A stretch of 64,000 nt of DNA from Leucobacter chromiireducens (lineage in GTDB: Bacteria > Actinomycetota > Actinomycetes > Actinomycetales > Microbacteriaceae). The DNA lies in NCBI RefSeq assembly GCF_003917135.1, contig NZ_RPDI01000012.1:21404-85403 (forward strand). Reading direction: 5' to 3'. A model generated the notes under the pieces. It worked only from the letters and a program-made list of their open reading frames with translations. It was not told the origin of the DNA and did not search any database. Position numbers and translations under genes: made by a program. This document shows positions 29,007 to 37,809 of the stretch, piece by piece (position 1 is the first letter of the stretch; every line of letters starts with the position of its first letter).

Positions 29007-30116
29007 GTGCCCCCTTCCGCCGCTCACGCACCTGCACCAGCCCCAGCTCCCCCAGCCGCGGCCCCTGCTCCCCCAGCCTCCGCGGCGGCCAGCAGGCCCC
29101 ACCTGCGCGGGATCCCCGGCGGGGCCGCGACGCGCTCCGCCGGGCTCGGCCTCGCGGTCGCCGTGCTGCTCGCCGCCGCGCTCCTCAGCATCCTGATCGG
29201 TGCGCGCGGGATCGGGGTCGCAACCGTCTGGGAGGCGCTCACCGCTCCGGCCGACCTCGAGGCCCACCACGTGATCCGCGAGCTGCGCCTGCCGCGCACC
29301 GTTGTCGCGATCCTGGTTGGGGCCGCGCTCGGCGTCGCGGGCGCGCTCATTCAGGCGCTCACCCGCAACCCGCTCGCGGACCCCGGGATCCTGGGGGTGA
29401 ACGCCGGCGCAGCATTCGCCGTGGCCATCGGCATCGGGGGGTTCGGCGCGCGCACGCTCTCCGCCACCATGTGGTTCGCATTCGGCGGCGCACTGCTCGT
29501 CACGCTCGCCGTCTCCGCGATCGGTGCGGTGGGACGCGGCGGCGCGGATCCGCTGCGCCTGGTGCTCGCCGGCGTCGCACTCGGCGCGGTGCTCAGCGGC
29601 CTCACGAGCGTCATGATGCTGCTCGACCCGCAGGCGTTCGACGCGATGCGCAACTGGGGCGCCGGATCGGTGCTCGGCCGCGAGCTGACACAGATCTGGC
29701 CCATCGTCCCCTTCCTCGCGATCGGGATCGCTGTCGCGCTCGGCGCGACCCGCCAGCTCAACGCGATCGCGCTCGGCGAGGAGCTCGCTGCGGCGCTCGG
29801 CGCGCGAGTGCTGCGCACACGAGTGCTCGTCGTGATCGCCGTGACGCTCCTCGCGGGCGGCGCCACCGCGATCGCAGGGCCGATCGGCTTCGTCGGGCTC
29901 ATGGTGCCGCACGTCGCACGCTGGATCGTGGGCCCGGACCAGCGCTGGATCATGGCGTACACCGTCGTGCTCGCGCCGATCCTGCTCCTCGTCTCCGACA
30001 TCGCCGGGCGGCTCATCATGCGCCCGGCCGAGATCCCGGTCGGCATCGTCACCGCGTTCTTCGGTGCGCCGGTGCTGATCGTTCTGATCCGCCGCAAGCG
30101 AGCGAGCGGGCTGTGA
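29007..30116 (+). CDS. FecCD-type iron-siderophore ABC permease (first)
   Basis: Membrane subunit of a siderophore/haem importer. 369 residues: an unusual Ala/Pro-rich N terminus of about 40 residues, then around nine to ten helices. Family motifs include RLPRTVVAILVGAALGVAGA, TRNPLADPGILGVNAGAAF, and GPIGFVGLMVPHVAR near the ATPase-contact region. GTG start. Its stop overlaps the second permease by 4 bp, so the two are made together as a heterodimer. Confidence 0.92.
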   Translation: MPPSAAHAPAPAPAPPAAAPAPPASAAASRPHLRGIPGGAATRSAGLGLAVAVLLAAALLSILIGARGIGVATVWEALTAPADLEAHHVIRELRLPRTVVAILVGAALGVAGALIQALTRNPLADPGILGVNAGAAFAVAIGIGGFGARTLSATMWFAFGGALLVTLAVSAIGAVGRGGADPLRLVLAGVALGAVLSGLTSVMMLLDPQAFDAMRNWGAGSVLGRELTQIWPIVPFLAIGIAVALGATRQLNAIALGEELAAALGARVLRTRVLVVIAVTLLAGGATAIAGPIGFVGLMVPHVARWIVGPDQRWIMAYTVVLAPILLLVSDIAGRLIMRPAEIPVGIVTAFFGAPVLIVLIRRKRASGL

Positions 30117-31150
30117 GCGCGGGGCGCACCTACTGGCGTGTGGCGGGCCGTCGCGTGGCGTTCCGGGTCGACGCACGAGCGGTCGCCGTCGGCGCCGCGT
30201 TGCTCGCGGTCTGCGTGTGCCTCGCGGTGCTCGGCCTCGCCGTTGGCGAGCTGCCGCTCTCGCTCGCGGAGGTGTGGGGCGCGCTCACCGGGGCCGGGGA
30301 GGACTTCACTCGCACCGTGGTGCTCGAGTGGCGGCTCCCCCGCGTGCTCGCGGCCCTTGTCTGTGGCGCCGCGCTCGGTGCCAGCGGCGCGGTGTTCCAG
30401 TCGCTCACCCGCAACCCGCTCGCGAGCCCCGACATCCTCGGCTTCTCCGCCGGCGCGTACACGGGCGCACTCATCGTTATCATCGTGCTCGGCGGCGGCT
30501 ACCTCGCGGTCGCGGCTGGCGCGCTCGTCGGGGGCCTCGCGGCCGCCGCGCTCGTGTCGCTGCTCGCCTTCCGCGGCGGGATGCAGGGCTTCCGCCTCAT
30601 CGTGGTCGGCATCGCCGTCTCAGCGATGCTCAGCTCGCTGAACACCTGGCTGACGCTCACCGCCGACCTCGAGACCGCGATCGTCGCCGCCGTCTGGGGC
30701 GCTGGCTCCCTCAACGGCACGACGTGGCAGCAGGCCGGCGCCGGGAGCGTGCTCATCCTCGTGCTGCTCGGGATCGCGCTGCTGCTCGCCCGGCCGCTGC
30801 GCCAGCTGGAGCTCGGCGACGACGCGGCGCAGGCGCTCGGCGTGCACGTCACCCGCACGCGCCTGCTCCTCATGCTCGTCTCCGTTGCCCTCATCGCGGT
30901 CGTCACGGCGGCGGCCGGGCCGATCGCGTTCGTCGCGCTCGCGGCGCCGCAGCTCGCGCGCCGCGTCGCACGCAGCCCCGGCGTATCGATCCCCGTCTCC
31001 GCGCTCATGGGCGCCGCGCTCCTCGCGGCGTCCGACTTCGCGGCGCTCACCGCATTCCCGGCGATGCTGCCGGTGGGCACCGTCACCGTGGTGTTCGGCG
31101 GCGCGTACCTCCTGTGGCTGCTCGTGCGCGAGGCGCGCCGGCGTTTCTAG
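30113..31150 (+). CDS. FecCD-type iron-siderophore ABC permease (second)
   Basis: 345 residues starting at the GTG at 30113, inside the GTGA overlap with the first permease. Many helices; RLPRVLAALVCGAALGASGA, TRNPLASPDILGFSAGAY, and GPIAFVALAAPQLAR are the paralogous counterparts of the motifs in its partner. The frame is open far upstream within the first gene, but that part is not permease-like. It completes the membrane pair; the ATPase that should power it is not in the window. Confidence 0.93.
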   Translation: MSAGRTYWRVAGRRVAFRVDARAVAVGAALLAVCVCLAVLGLAVGELPLSLAEVWGALTGAGEDFTRTVVLEWRLPRVLAALVCGAALGASGAVFQSLTRNPLASPDILGFSAGAYTGALIVIIVLGGGYLAVAAGALVGGLAAAALVSLLAFRGGMQGFRLIVVGIAVSAMLSSLNTWLTLTADLETAIVAAVWGAGSLNGTTWQQAGAGSVLILVLLGIALLLARPLRQLELGDDAAQALGVHVTRTRLLLMLVSVALIAVVTAAAGPIAFVALAAPQLARRVARSPGVSIPVSALMGAALLAASDFAALTAFPAMLPVGTVTVVFGGAYLLWLLVREARRRF

Positions 31151-31237
31151 GGTTCAGGCGCCGGCGCATCTCGGGCTCCGGCGCGTCCCAAACGCGAACT
31201 CCATCGTCCGCCAGGCGCACGACACCGCTCCTAGCGT

Positions 31238-31257
31238 GGAATCAGGCGGCGGATTCC
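31238..31257. repeat. Inverted repeat in the leader of the lipoprotein gene
   Basis: GGAATC-N8-GATTCC, beginning 2 bp after a TAGCGT that could be a -10 box (31232-31237). It could be an operator or an mRNA hairpin. It is not an iron box. Confidence 0.4.
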
Positions 31258-31313
31258 GCCGGCACATCAGCACCCCGTGCGCCGCACCGGCGCACCAGAA
31301 CGCGAGGACCCGA

Positions 31314-32381
31314 ATGCTCTCCCTCTCCGACCGACTCACTCACGCACCCGCGCGCCGCGGCGCGCGCCGCCTCGCCACTGCGGGCGCCGCCACCCTCGCC
31401 GCCCTCAGCCTCCTCGCCGGCTGCGCCGGGGCACCAGCGGCCGATACGCCAGCGGCCGAGACCGCAGCGGGCGAGACCGCCGGGGGCGACTCGTCAGCAG
31501 CCGGGCAGAACGGCACGATCGAGTTCTCCTACGAGGGCTATGAGGCGACGCTTCCCGCCGATCCCGAGCGGGTGGTGGTGCTCGATAGCCGCGCGGGGCT
31601 CGAGCTTGCGCTGCTCGCGGAGTACCCGATCGTGGCGACCGCGTACGGCACCGACAGCCCGCTCTCCCCGCTCGTCGACGCCGACACCGCGCACCTCAAG
31701 AACTCTGCGTTCGACCTGAACCGGGAGGAGATCGCAGCCTACAAGCCCGACCTCATCGTGGTCGGCACCGGCTGGTGGGACTACTACGAGGGCGAGGACT
31801 TCAAGCTCGGCGAGATCGCTCCGGTGCTCGCGGTGAACGACGGCATTGACGTTGCCGGCGCCTCCATCGACGAGCCGTTCGTCGCGATGACCGAACAGCT
31901 TGCGCAGCTGGGCCGCGCCGACCAGGCCGAGGCCGCGATCGCGGACTACGAGGCGGCCGTCGACTCGGCCCGCGAGCGCATCGGCGACTACGCTGCGGGG
32001 AAGACCGCAACCGTGATCCACGCGCCCGTCGACAACTTCACGGTGATCTCCGACGACTCGATCTACCAGGTGGTGCTGCCGGCGCTCGGTTTCCGCATCC
32101 TGGAGAACGAGCAGATCGACTCCGCGCCGCTCCACGCCTCGGGCGAGGGACGCACCCTCAGCTACGAGAACGCGGTGAGCGCGCTCGGTGACGCCGATCT
32201 CGCGATCGTCTTCAAGGCAGAGCGCGACGCTTCCCTCGACCCGCTGCTCAAGCGCGTCCCCGCTGTTGAGAGCGGCAACTGGATCGAGGGGAACCTGGCC
32301 GAGCGCTTCGGCTTCGCGCTCACGTACACGAGCTTCGTGAACGGCGTCGCCGACGCGATCGAGGCGTTCCCGAACGAGTAA
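31314..32381 (+). CDS. Iron-siderophore ABC transporter substrate-binding lipoprotein
   Basis: 355 residues. Signal peptide with lipobox LLAGC (Cys37), then an Ala/Glu-rich linker and a type III periplasmic-binding fold (FecB/TroA class): EGYEATLPADPERVVVLD at the start, YKPDLIVVGTGWW in the middle, YENAVSALGDADLAIVF near the end. The ATG follows GAGGAC at 6 nt. It lies 163 bp after the permeases, ahead of a strong terminator. Substrate is probably a ferric siderophore; haem or another chelate is not excluded. Confidence 0.9.
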   Translation: MLSLSDRLTHAPARRGARRLATAGAATLAALSLLAGCAGAPAADTPAAETAAGETAGGDSSAAGQNGTIEFSYEGYEATLPADPERVVVLDSRAGLELALLAEYPIVATAYGTDSPLSPLVDADTAHLKNSAFDLNREEIAAYKPDLIVVGTGWWDYYEGEDFKLGEIAPVLAVNDGIDVAGASIDEPFVAMTEQLAQLGRADQAEAAIADYEAAVDSARERIGDYAAGKTATVIHAPVDNFTVISDDSIYQVVLPALGFRILENEQIDSAPLHASGEGRTLSYENAVSALGDADLAIVFKAERDASLDPLLKRVPAVESGNWIEGNLAERFGFALTYTSFVNGVADAIEAFPNE

Positions 32382-32408
32382 CGCACGCCCTAACACGCGC
32401 AGACCCCA

Positions 32409-32452
32409 ATACGCGAAGACCCCCGGGATTCCTCCCGGGGGTCTTCGCGTAT
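32409..32452. terminator. Bidirectional terminator between the iron lipoprotein gene and leuS
   Basis: A perfect 20-bp stem (arms 32409-32428 and 32433-32452) with a TTCC loop. It lies between convergent genes, so it can end both. No long U-tract on either strand, although the AT at both stem ends helps a little. Confidence 0.85.
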
Positions 32453-32463
32453 GAGGCGGCGGC

Positions 32464-34986
32464 CTACGCCGGCTTCGTCGCGATGCTCACGATCTTCGGG
32501 ACGCGCACCACCGTGTGCACCACGGTGCGGTCGCCGATCGCGCGCTGCACGCTCGCCGATGCTCGGGCGGCGGCCTCGGCCTCGGCCTCGGTGACCGTCG
32601 CCGGCAGCGTGAGGCGATCGCGCACCTTGCCGTCGACCTGCACCACCATGGTCACCTCGTTCTCCACCAGCAGCGCGGGATCGGCCTTCGGCCAGGTCGC
32701 GAGCGCGACCGTCGCCTCGTGCCCGAGCTTCGCCCACATGTCCTCAGCGGCGAACGGTGCGAACAGCGAGAGGATCTGCGCAATCACCTGCGCCGACTCG
32801 CGCACCGCCGGATCCGAGACGCCGGCGCCCGAGTCGATCGCCTTGCGCGTCACGTTGACCTGCTCCATGAGGCGTGCGACCACGACGTTGAACTTGTACC
32901 CCTCGATGAGGGTGGGCGCGTCGGCCAGCAGGTGGTGCGTCGCGCGGCGGAGGCCCGCGTCGCCCGCGGCGAAGTCGGCGCCGACGGGCGCACCCGAGCG
33001 CTCAACGTCGTCGGCGATGCGCCAGGCGCGCGCGAGGAACTTCGCGGAGCCCTGCACCGACACATCGGCCCAGTCGATGTCGTCCTCCGGCGGGCCGGCG
33101 AACGCGAGCGTGACGCGCAGCGCGTCGGCGCCGTGCGCCTGCAGCTCGCTCGCGAACTCCACGAGGTTGCCCTTCGACTTCGACATCTTCGCGCCGTCCT
33201 GCAGCACCATGCCCTGGTTGAGGAGCGAGGTGAAGGGCTCCTCGAAGTCCAGGTAGCCGAGGTCGTGCAGCACCTTCGTGATGAAGCGCGAGTAGAGCAG
33301 GTGCAGGATCGCGTGCTCGACGCCGCCAGCGTACTGATCGATCGGGCCCCAGGTGCGCGCAAGCTCGGGATCGAACGCCTGCGTGTCATCGTTTGCCGAC
33401 AGGAAGCGGAGGAAGTACCACGAGCTGTCGACGAACGTGTCCATCGTGTCGGGATCCCGGGTCCAGCTCTCGCCGGTCTCCGGGTCCACCACGGTGGCCC
33501 ACTCGGTCGCCGCGCCGAGCGGCGAGGAGCCCTTCGGCTTCAGGTCGAGGCCCTCGGAAGCGGGGAGCTCGACGGGCAGCTGATCCTGCGCGACCGGGCG
33601 CATCTCGCCGTCGGCGCCGTGCAGGATCGGGATCGGGGTGCCCCAGTAGCGCTGGCGCGAGATCAGCCAGTCGCGCAGGCGGTACGTCGTCGCGGCGCGG
33701 CCGGTGCCGCGCGCCTCCAGCACCTCGATGGCCTTCGCGATCGCCTCGGTCTTGCCGAGTCCATCGAGCTCGGCGGAGTTGACGAGCACGCCCTCGCCCG
33801 CGGTGGCGACGCCGGACTCGGCGGGGTCGGGCAGCGGCGCACCGTCGGCGTCGCGCACGTCGACGACCACACGCACGGCGAGGTCGAACTTGCGCGCGAA
33901 GTCGAGGTCGCGCTGATCGTGCGCTGGCACCGCCATGATCGCGCCGTGGCCGTAGTCGGCGAGCACGTAGTCGGATGCCCAGACGGGAATGCGCTCGCCG
34001 TTCACCGGGTTGACCGCGTATCGGCCGAGGAACACACCGGTCTTCTCGCGCTCCGTGCTCTGGCGCTCGATCTCGGTCTGCTTCTGGGTCTGCTCAAGAT
34101 ATGCCTGGAACTGCATGCGCACCTCGGCGTCGGCCTCGGCGACGAGTTCGGCGGCCAGGTCCGCGTCCGGGGCGACCACCATGAAGGTCGCGCCGTGCAG
34201 CGTGTCGGGACGCGTCGTGAAGACGGGCACCTTCTCCGCGCGGCCCTCGATCTCGAACTCCACCTCGGCACCGCGCGAGCGCCCGATCCAGTTGCGCTGC
34301 ATGTTCAGCACCTTGGTCGGCCACTTGCCCTCGAGCTGGTCGAGATCGTCGAGCAGGCGATCCGCGTAATCGGTGATGCGGAAGTACCACTGGGTGAGCT
34401 TCTTCTTCACCACGATCGCGCCGGAGCGCTCCGACGTGCCGTCCGCGAGCACCTGCTCGTTCGCGAGCACCGTCTGGTCTACCGGATCCCAATTGACCCA
34501 GCTCGCCTTCCGGTACGCGAGGCCCTTCTCGTACATCTTGAGGAACAGCCACTGGTTCCAGCGGTAGTACTGCGGGTCGCTCGTGTGCAGCACCCGGCTC
34601 CAGTCGAACGACGGCGCGTACAGGCGGAAGCTCGCCTTCTGCTGCGCGATGTTCGCGTAGGTCCACTCGCGGGGATCAACGCCGCGCTTGATCGCCGCGT
34701 TCTCCGCGGGCAGGCCGAACGAGTCCCAGCCGATCGGGTGCAGCACCTCGTAGCCCTGGCCGCGCCAGAAGCGCGCGAGCACGTCACCGAAGCAGAACGC
34801 CTCGGCGTGCCCCATGTGCAGATCACCCGAGGGGTACGGGAACATGTCGAGCACGTACTTCTTGGGGCGCTCGGCGTCCCCCGAGCCCACCTCGAACGGT
34901 TTCAGCTCGTCCCAGACGGGAAGCCAGCGATCCTGAATCGCCTGAAAGTCGTAGCCCTCGGCATCACGGCCCTGCTGCTCGGTCAC
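32464..34986 (-). CDS. leuS: Leucyl-tRNA synthetase
   Basis: Class I aminoacyl-tRNA synthetase that charges tRNA-Leu. 840 residues. HIGH-type motif in [16 protein letters not shown], the CP1 editing domain with [15 protein letters not shown] and [14 protein letters not shown] motif as AKMSKSKGN, and anticodon-binding C terminus ending with [12 protein letters not shown]. Start is the GTG at 34986, with GAGG about 5 nt upstream. The frame is open far upstream, but that sequence overlaps pabB antiparallel coding and is not LeuRS-like. Confidence 0.97.
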   Translation of the reverse strand: MTEQQGRDAEGYDFQAIQDRWLPVWDELKPFEVGSGDAERPKKYVLDMFPYPSGDLHMGHAEAFCFGDVLARFWRGQGYEVLHPIGWDSFGLPAENAAIKRGVDPREWTYANIAQQKASFRLYAPSFDWSRVLHTSDPQYYRWNQWLFLKMYEKGLAYRKASWVNWDPVDQTVLANEQVLADGTSERSGAIVVKKKLTQWYFRITDYADRLLDDLDQLEGKWPTKVLNMQRNWIGRSRGAEVEFEIEGRAEKVPVFTTRPDTLHGATFMVVAPDADLAAELVAEADAEVRMQFQAYLEQTQKQTEIERQSTEREKTGVFLGRYAVNPVNGERIPVWASDYVLADYGHGAIMAVPAHDQRDLDFARKFDLAVRVVVDVRDADGAPLPDPAESGVATAGEGVLVNSAELDGLGKTEAIAKAIEVLEARGTGRAATTYRLRDWLISRQRYWGTPIPILHGADGEMRPVAQDQLPVELPASEGLDLKPKGSSPLGAATEWATVVDPETGESWTRDPDTMDTFVDSSWYFLRFLSANDDTQAFDPELARTWGPIDQYAGGVEHAILHLLYSRFITKVLHDLGYLDFEEPFTSLLNQGMVLQDGAKMSKSKGNLVEFASELQAHGADALRVTLAFAGPPEDDIDWADVSVQGSAKFLARAWRIADDVERSGAPVGADFAAGDAGLRRATHHLLADAPTLIEGYKFNVVVARLMEQVNVTRKAIDSGAGVSDPAVRESAQVIAQILSLFAPFAAEDMWAKLGHEATVALATWPKADPALLVENEVTMVVQVDGKVRDRLTLPATVTEAEAEAAARASASVQRAIGDRTVVHTVVRVPKIVSIATKPA

Positions 34987-35072
34987 ACACACCTCGATCT
35001 TGGTTCGGCTCGTCGCACGTCGGCGCGACACATACCCTCCAGGATACCGCGTTCGATCAGGATCCCCGGCGC

Positions 35073-36509
35073 TCACGCGCCCGCGGCGTCGAGTGCGCTC
35101 ACGGCGTCGAGCGCGCGCACGAGCGACGCGGCCTTCAGGTGCTTCTCGGCGAGCTCCGCGGACGGGCGCGAGTCGGCCGTGATCCCGCCGCCCGCGCCGA
35201 TCCGCGCCGTGCGCGTGTCGCCGGCGCCGCGCAGCTCCACCCCGCGGATCGTCATCGCGAGCTCCACATCGCCGCCCCGATCGAGCCAACCGAAGCAGCC
35301 GGCGTACAGGCCGCGCGGTCCTGCCTCGAACTCGCGCAGCAGCTCAATCGCCCGGCGCTTGGGCGCCCCGGTCATCGAGCCGCCGGGGAAGCACGCGGCG
35401 ATCGCCGACGCGGCCCCCTCCCCCTGGCGCAGCTCCCCCGACACGGTGCTCACGAGCTGGTGCACGTGCTGGTGGGTCTCGACCCGCAGAAACCCGGTCA
35501 CCGCGACGCTTCCCGGCGCACACACCCGTGACAGGTCGTTGCGCATGAGGTCGACGATCATCAGGTTCTCCGCGCGCTCCTTGGGGTCCGCGCGCAGCTC
35601 TGCCGCGAGCCGCTCGTCCTCGGCCGGGGTGCCGCCGCGCGGCCTGGTGCCCTTGATCGGATGGGTGTCGATGCGGCTCCCGCGAATGCTGAGGAACCGC
35701 TCGGGACTCGCGCTCACGAGCGCCCGGCCCGGCGTCACGATGAGTCCGCCGCGCAGCGCCCCGCCGCGCGCGCGGAGTTCCAGGAAGAGGTCGAGCGGAT
35801 CGGCGCGCGTCGTCGCGGTGAGCGTGTCCGTGAGGCACAGTACGTACGCCTCGCCATCGCGAATCGCGGCCTTGCACGCGTCAACCGCTGCCGCGTATGC
35901 GCCGTCGTCATGGCGCCAGGCGGGCGGCACGGGTGGCGCGGTTGGCACTGGTGCTCGCGCGGGATCGCCGCCGGGCTCGGGATCGCTGCCGGGCTCGGGA
36001 TCGCAGCCGGCCGACGCCCCGGCGAGGAGACCGCCGTGCTCCGCGAGCCACGCGTCGATGTGCGCGTCGCGCGCCGCACGGAGTTCGCCGCGCTCACCCG
36101 ACACCGCGACCACGACGTCGGCGCGCAGCGCGAGGGCCGCGGCGACATCGTCGGGCGTCGGGTCGAGGCCGAGCAGCGCCTCCCCGAACTCGTAGCCGAG
36201 CGCCGCCACCCAGCCCGAGTGAAAGCCCACGCTGGGAGCCGACGCGGCGGCGGAGCGATCCCGAGCTGCTCGGTGGCCCCCGATCAGCTCCAGAAACTCG
36301 CCGTGCTGCCCGGGCGCTGCGGTCGCGACCGCGGCAGCGATCCCGAGGTAGCTCACCGCTTCCTCCCCCGCCCCGGCCGCAGCGCCGTCGAGCCAGAACC
36401 AGGATCCGGCGTCGGCCGGAAGGCCCTCGCGCAGGCGGCGCGCGAGCCCCTCGGCGCCGCCCGGAATGGTCACCGCGCGACGCACCCTCCCCGACTCTGC
36501 CTCCGCCAC
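35073..36509 (-). CDS. pabB: Aminodeoxychorismate synthase component I-like chorismate-binding enzyme
   Basis: Member of the anthranilate/aminodeoxychorismate synthase family. 478 residues. C-terminal chorismate-binding domain with [23 protein letters not shown] (in parts), [38 protein letters not shown] and [15 protein letters not shown]. The N-terminal ~200 residues diverge. PIKGT with Lys in place of TrpE's Ala supports PabB over TrpE, since that Lys forms the covalent intermediate. Start at the GTG at 36509, 6 nt after TACGCT. A PabC-like gene diverges from it. The glutaminase PabA is not here. Confidence 0.85.
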   Translation of the reverse strand: MAEAESGRVRRAVTIPGGAEGLARRLREGLPADAGSWFWLDGAAAGAGEEAVSYLGIAAAVATAAPGQHGEFLELIGGHRAARDRSAAASAPSVGFHSGWVAALGYEFGEALLGLDPTPDDVAAALALRADVVVAVSGERGELRAARDAHIDAWLAEHGGLLAGASAGCDPEPGSDPEPGGDPARAPVPTAPPVPPAWRHDDGAYAAAVDACKAAIRDGEAYVLCLTDTLTATTRADPLDLFLELRARGGALRGGLIVTPGRALVSASPERFLSIRGSRIDTHPIKGTRPRGGTPAEDERLAAELRADPKERAENLMIVDLMRNDLSRVCAPGSVAVTGFLRVETHQHVHQLVSTVSGELRQGEGAASAIAACFPGGSMTGAPKRRAIELLREFEAGPRGLYAGCFGWLDRGGDVELAMTIRGVELRGAGDTRTARIGAGGGITADSRPSAELAEKHLKAASLVRALDAVSALDAAGA

Positions 36510-36542
36510 CTGCCTAGCGTAGCGCGGTGGTACGCTCGCGGG
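36510..36542. promoter_or_regulatory. Overlapping divergent leaderless promoters of pabB and the pabC-like gene
   Basis: In 33 bp lie two TACGCT -10 boxes, minus strand at 36521-36516 and plus strand at 36531-36536. Each is 6 nt from its start codon. The -35 region of each promoter would fall on the other gene's start codon, so the two promoters can hardly be occupied together. Confidence 0.6.
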
Positions 36543-37466
36543 ATGACGAACCCTGGAGCGACGCGCCAGCTGCTGGTCGCCGACTCGTTTCGCGTGCGCG
36601 TGCGAGAGGGGCGCGCAGAGGTTCGCGCGTGGGAGGCGCATGTCGGTCGGTTCCGGTCGACCGTGTGTGACGCGATCGCACCGGCGGCGGGGTCGGTGGC
36701 ACACGCAGACGAGCTCCGCGCACGCGCGGAGCAGGCCCTCCGTGCGGACGTCGGAACGTGGGGCTCCTTCGAGGTCACGGCGGTGCGCAGTGAGATCGGC
36801 GGGCACACTTCCGCGCTCCTCGACGATTTCCTCACCGAAGCGGCCGACCGCATCGCGGCGTACGGCGAGGGCTTCCCCCGGCTGGAGCTCTGGCGTGAGC
36901 CTGACGGGGGGCTCTCGTTCGAGCTCTCGCTGCGCCCGCTGCCCGAGCTCCGAGACACGATCGAGCTCCGAACCGCGGGGAACGTCGCGCTCGACCACGC
37001 GGAGTGGAAGGGCCCGAACATCGCCGTGTTGGGCGAGCTCAACCGTTCGCTGGGCGCGGAGGCGCTGCTGACCGGCCCGGCCTGCACCGTGCGGGAGGGC
37101 GCGACCACGAGTCTGATCGTGTGGCGCGACGAGAGCGACAGCTCGGGCTGCGTGATCGCATCCGGAGTGCGAGTGGACTCGGTCACCGAGGGCGTGCTGG
37201 TTGAGGCGGCCGCGCGCCGCCTGGTGGGTGAGAAGCCGAACCGCTCGCGCACCGGCGGGCTCGTGCTCGGGGGGTTCGGCCGGGACCGGGATCGTGACCC
37301 GACTCCCGCGCAGCTGCACGGGCTCGAGGTGTGGGCGGTGAACGCGCTGCACGGGATCCGCCCGGTGACGCACATCGACGGTGTGCCGCAGCCGACCCCC
37401 AACGAGTCGCGGCTCCGCTGGTTCCGAGAGGCTCTGGACCGCGCCTGGACTCCGATCCGGGGCTAG
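36543..37466 (+). CDS. pabC: Class IV aminotransferase, PabC-like (aminodeoxychorismate lyase)
   Basis: PLP enzyme of fold type IV. 307 residues. DHAEWKGPN carries the likely PLP-binding Lys, followed by GAEALLTGPACTVREGATTSLIVW, the family's substrate/phosphate region, and GLEVWAVNALHGIRPVTHIDG near the end. Next to pabB, it likely converts aminodeoxychorismate to 4-aminobenzoate for folate. A branched-chain or D-amino-acid aminotransferase is less likely given the context. ATG 6 nt after TACGCT, leaderless. Confidence 0.8.
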   Translation: MTNPGATRQLLVADSFRVRVREGRAEVRAWEAHVGRFRSTVCDAIAPAAGSVAHADELRARAEQALRADVGTWGSFEVTAVRSEIGGHTSALLDDFLTEAADRIAAYGEGFPRLELWREPDGGLSFELSLRPLPELRDTIELRTAGNVALDHAEWKGPNIAVLGELNRSLGAEALLTGPACTVREGATTSLIVWRDESDSSGCVIASGVRVDSVTEGVLVEAAARRLVGEKPNRSRTGGLVLGGFGRDRDRDPTPAQLHGLEVWAVNALHGIRPVTHIDGVPQPTPNESRLRWFREALDRAWTPIRG

Positions 37467-37809
37467 CTCCGCCCGCCCCTCGCTCACCCCCGGCCGACCC
37501 TCCGGTCATAAATCCCATTTAGTGAGACTTTGCGCCGGTATCCACCGTCGTGAACGGCCCAAACTCCAACTAAATGTGGCGTGAGGGGTCCGGGGGCTCC
37601 GGGAGGCTCGGGGCTGGTCGAGCGGGGCCCGGCGGGGTGCGGCGGGGTGCGGCGGTCGCCCGGCACGGGACCGTCGGTGGCAGCCGCAACGGGAATGGTG
37701 CGGGTTTGCGCCGGAATGGGGGCCGGGAGGTGGCGCAAAGTCGATGAAAGTCGGTGGAGAGGTGGGGCGGGCCGGGCGGGCGGGCGGGGCCAGCCCGCCC
37801 GCCCCCGCC
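37467..37809. repeat. 343-bp intergenic region with nested inverted and direct repeats
   Basis: No convincing gene. It holds three TTTGCGCC copies: GACTTTGCGCC at 37526-37536, TTTGCGCCGG at 37705-37714, and an inverted GGCGCAAAGTC at 37732-37742. The last two make a perfect 8-bp inverted repeat 19 bp apart. CATTTAGT at 37516-37523 pairs with ACTAAATG at 37569-37576. A short CGGGGTGCGG tandem lies near 37630-37660. An 11-bp GGGCGGGCGGG/CCCGCCCGCCC stem at 37778-37804 borders the cydC stop and may serve as terminator for cydC and the convergent pabC-like gene. Confidence 0.6.

Noticed and set aside
35290..37487. Extension of the pabB frame far upstream (804 codons in all)
   Set aside because: It would run antisense through the whole pabC-like gene. 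The GTG at 36509 with its -10 box explains the start.
37778..37804. G-rich stretch before cydC as a possible G-quadruplex
   Set aside because: The tracts are interrupted by single C and have a perfect complementary C-rich arm, so an ordinary hairpin is simpler.
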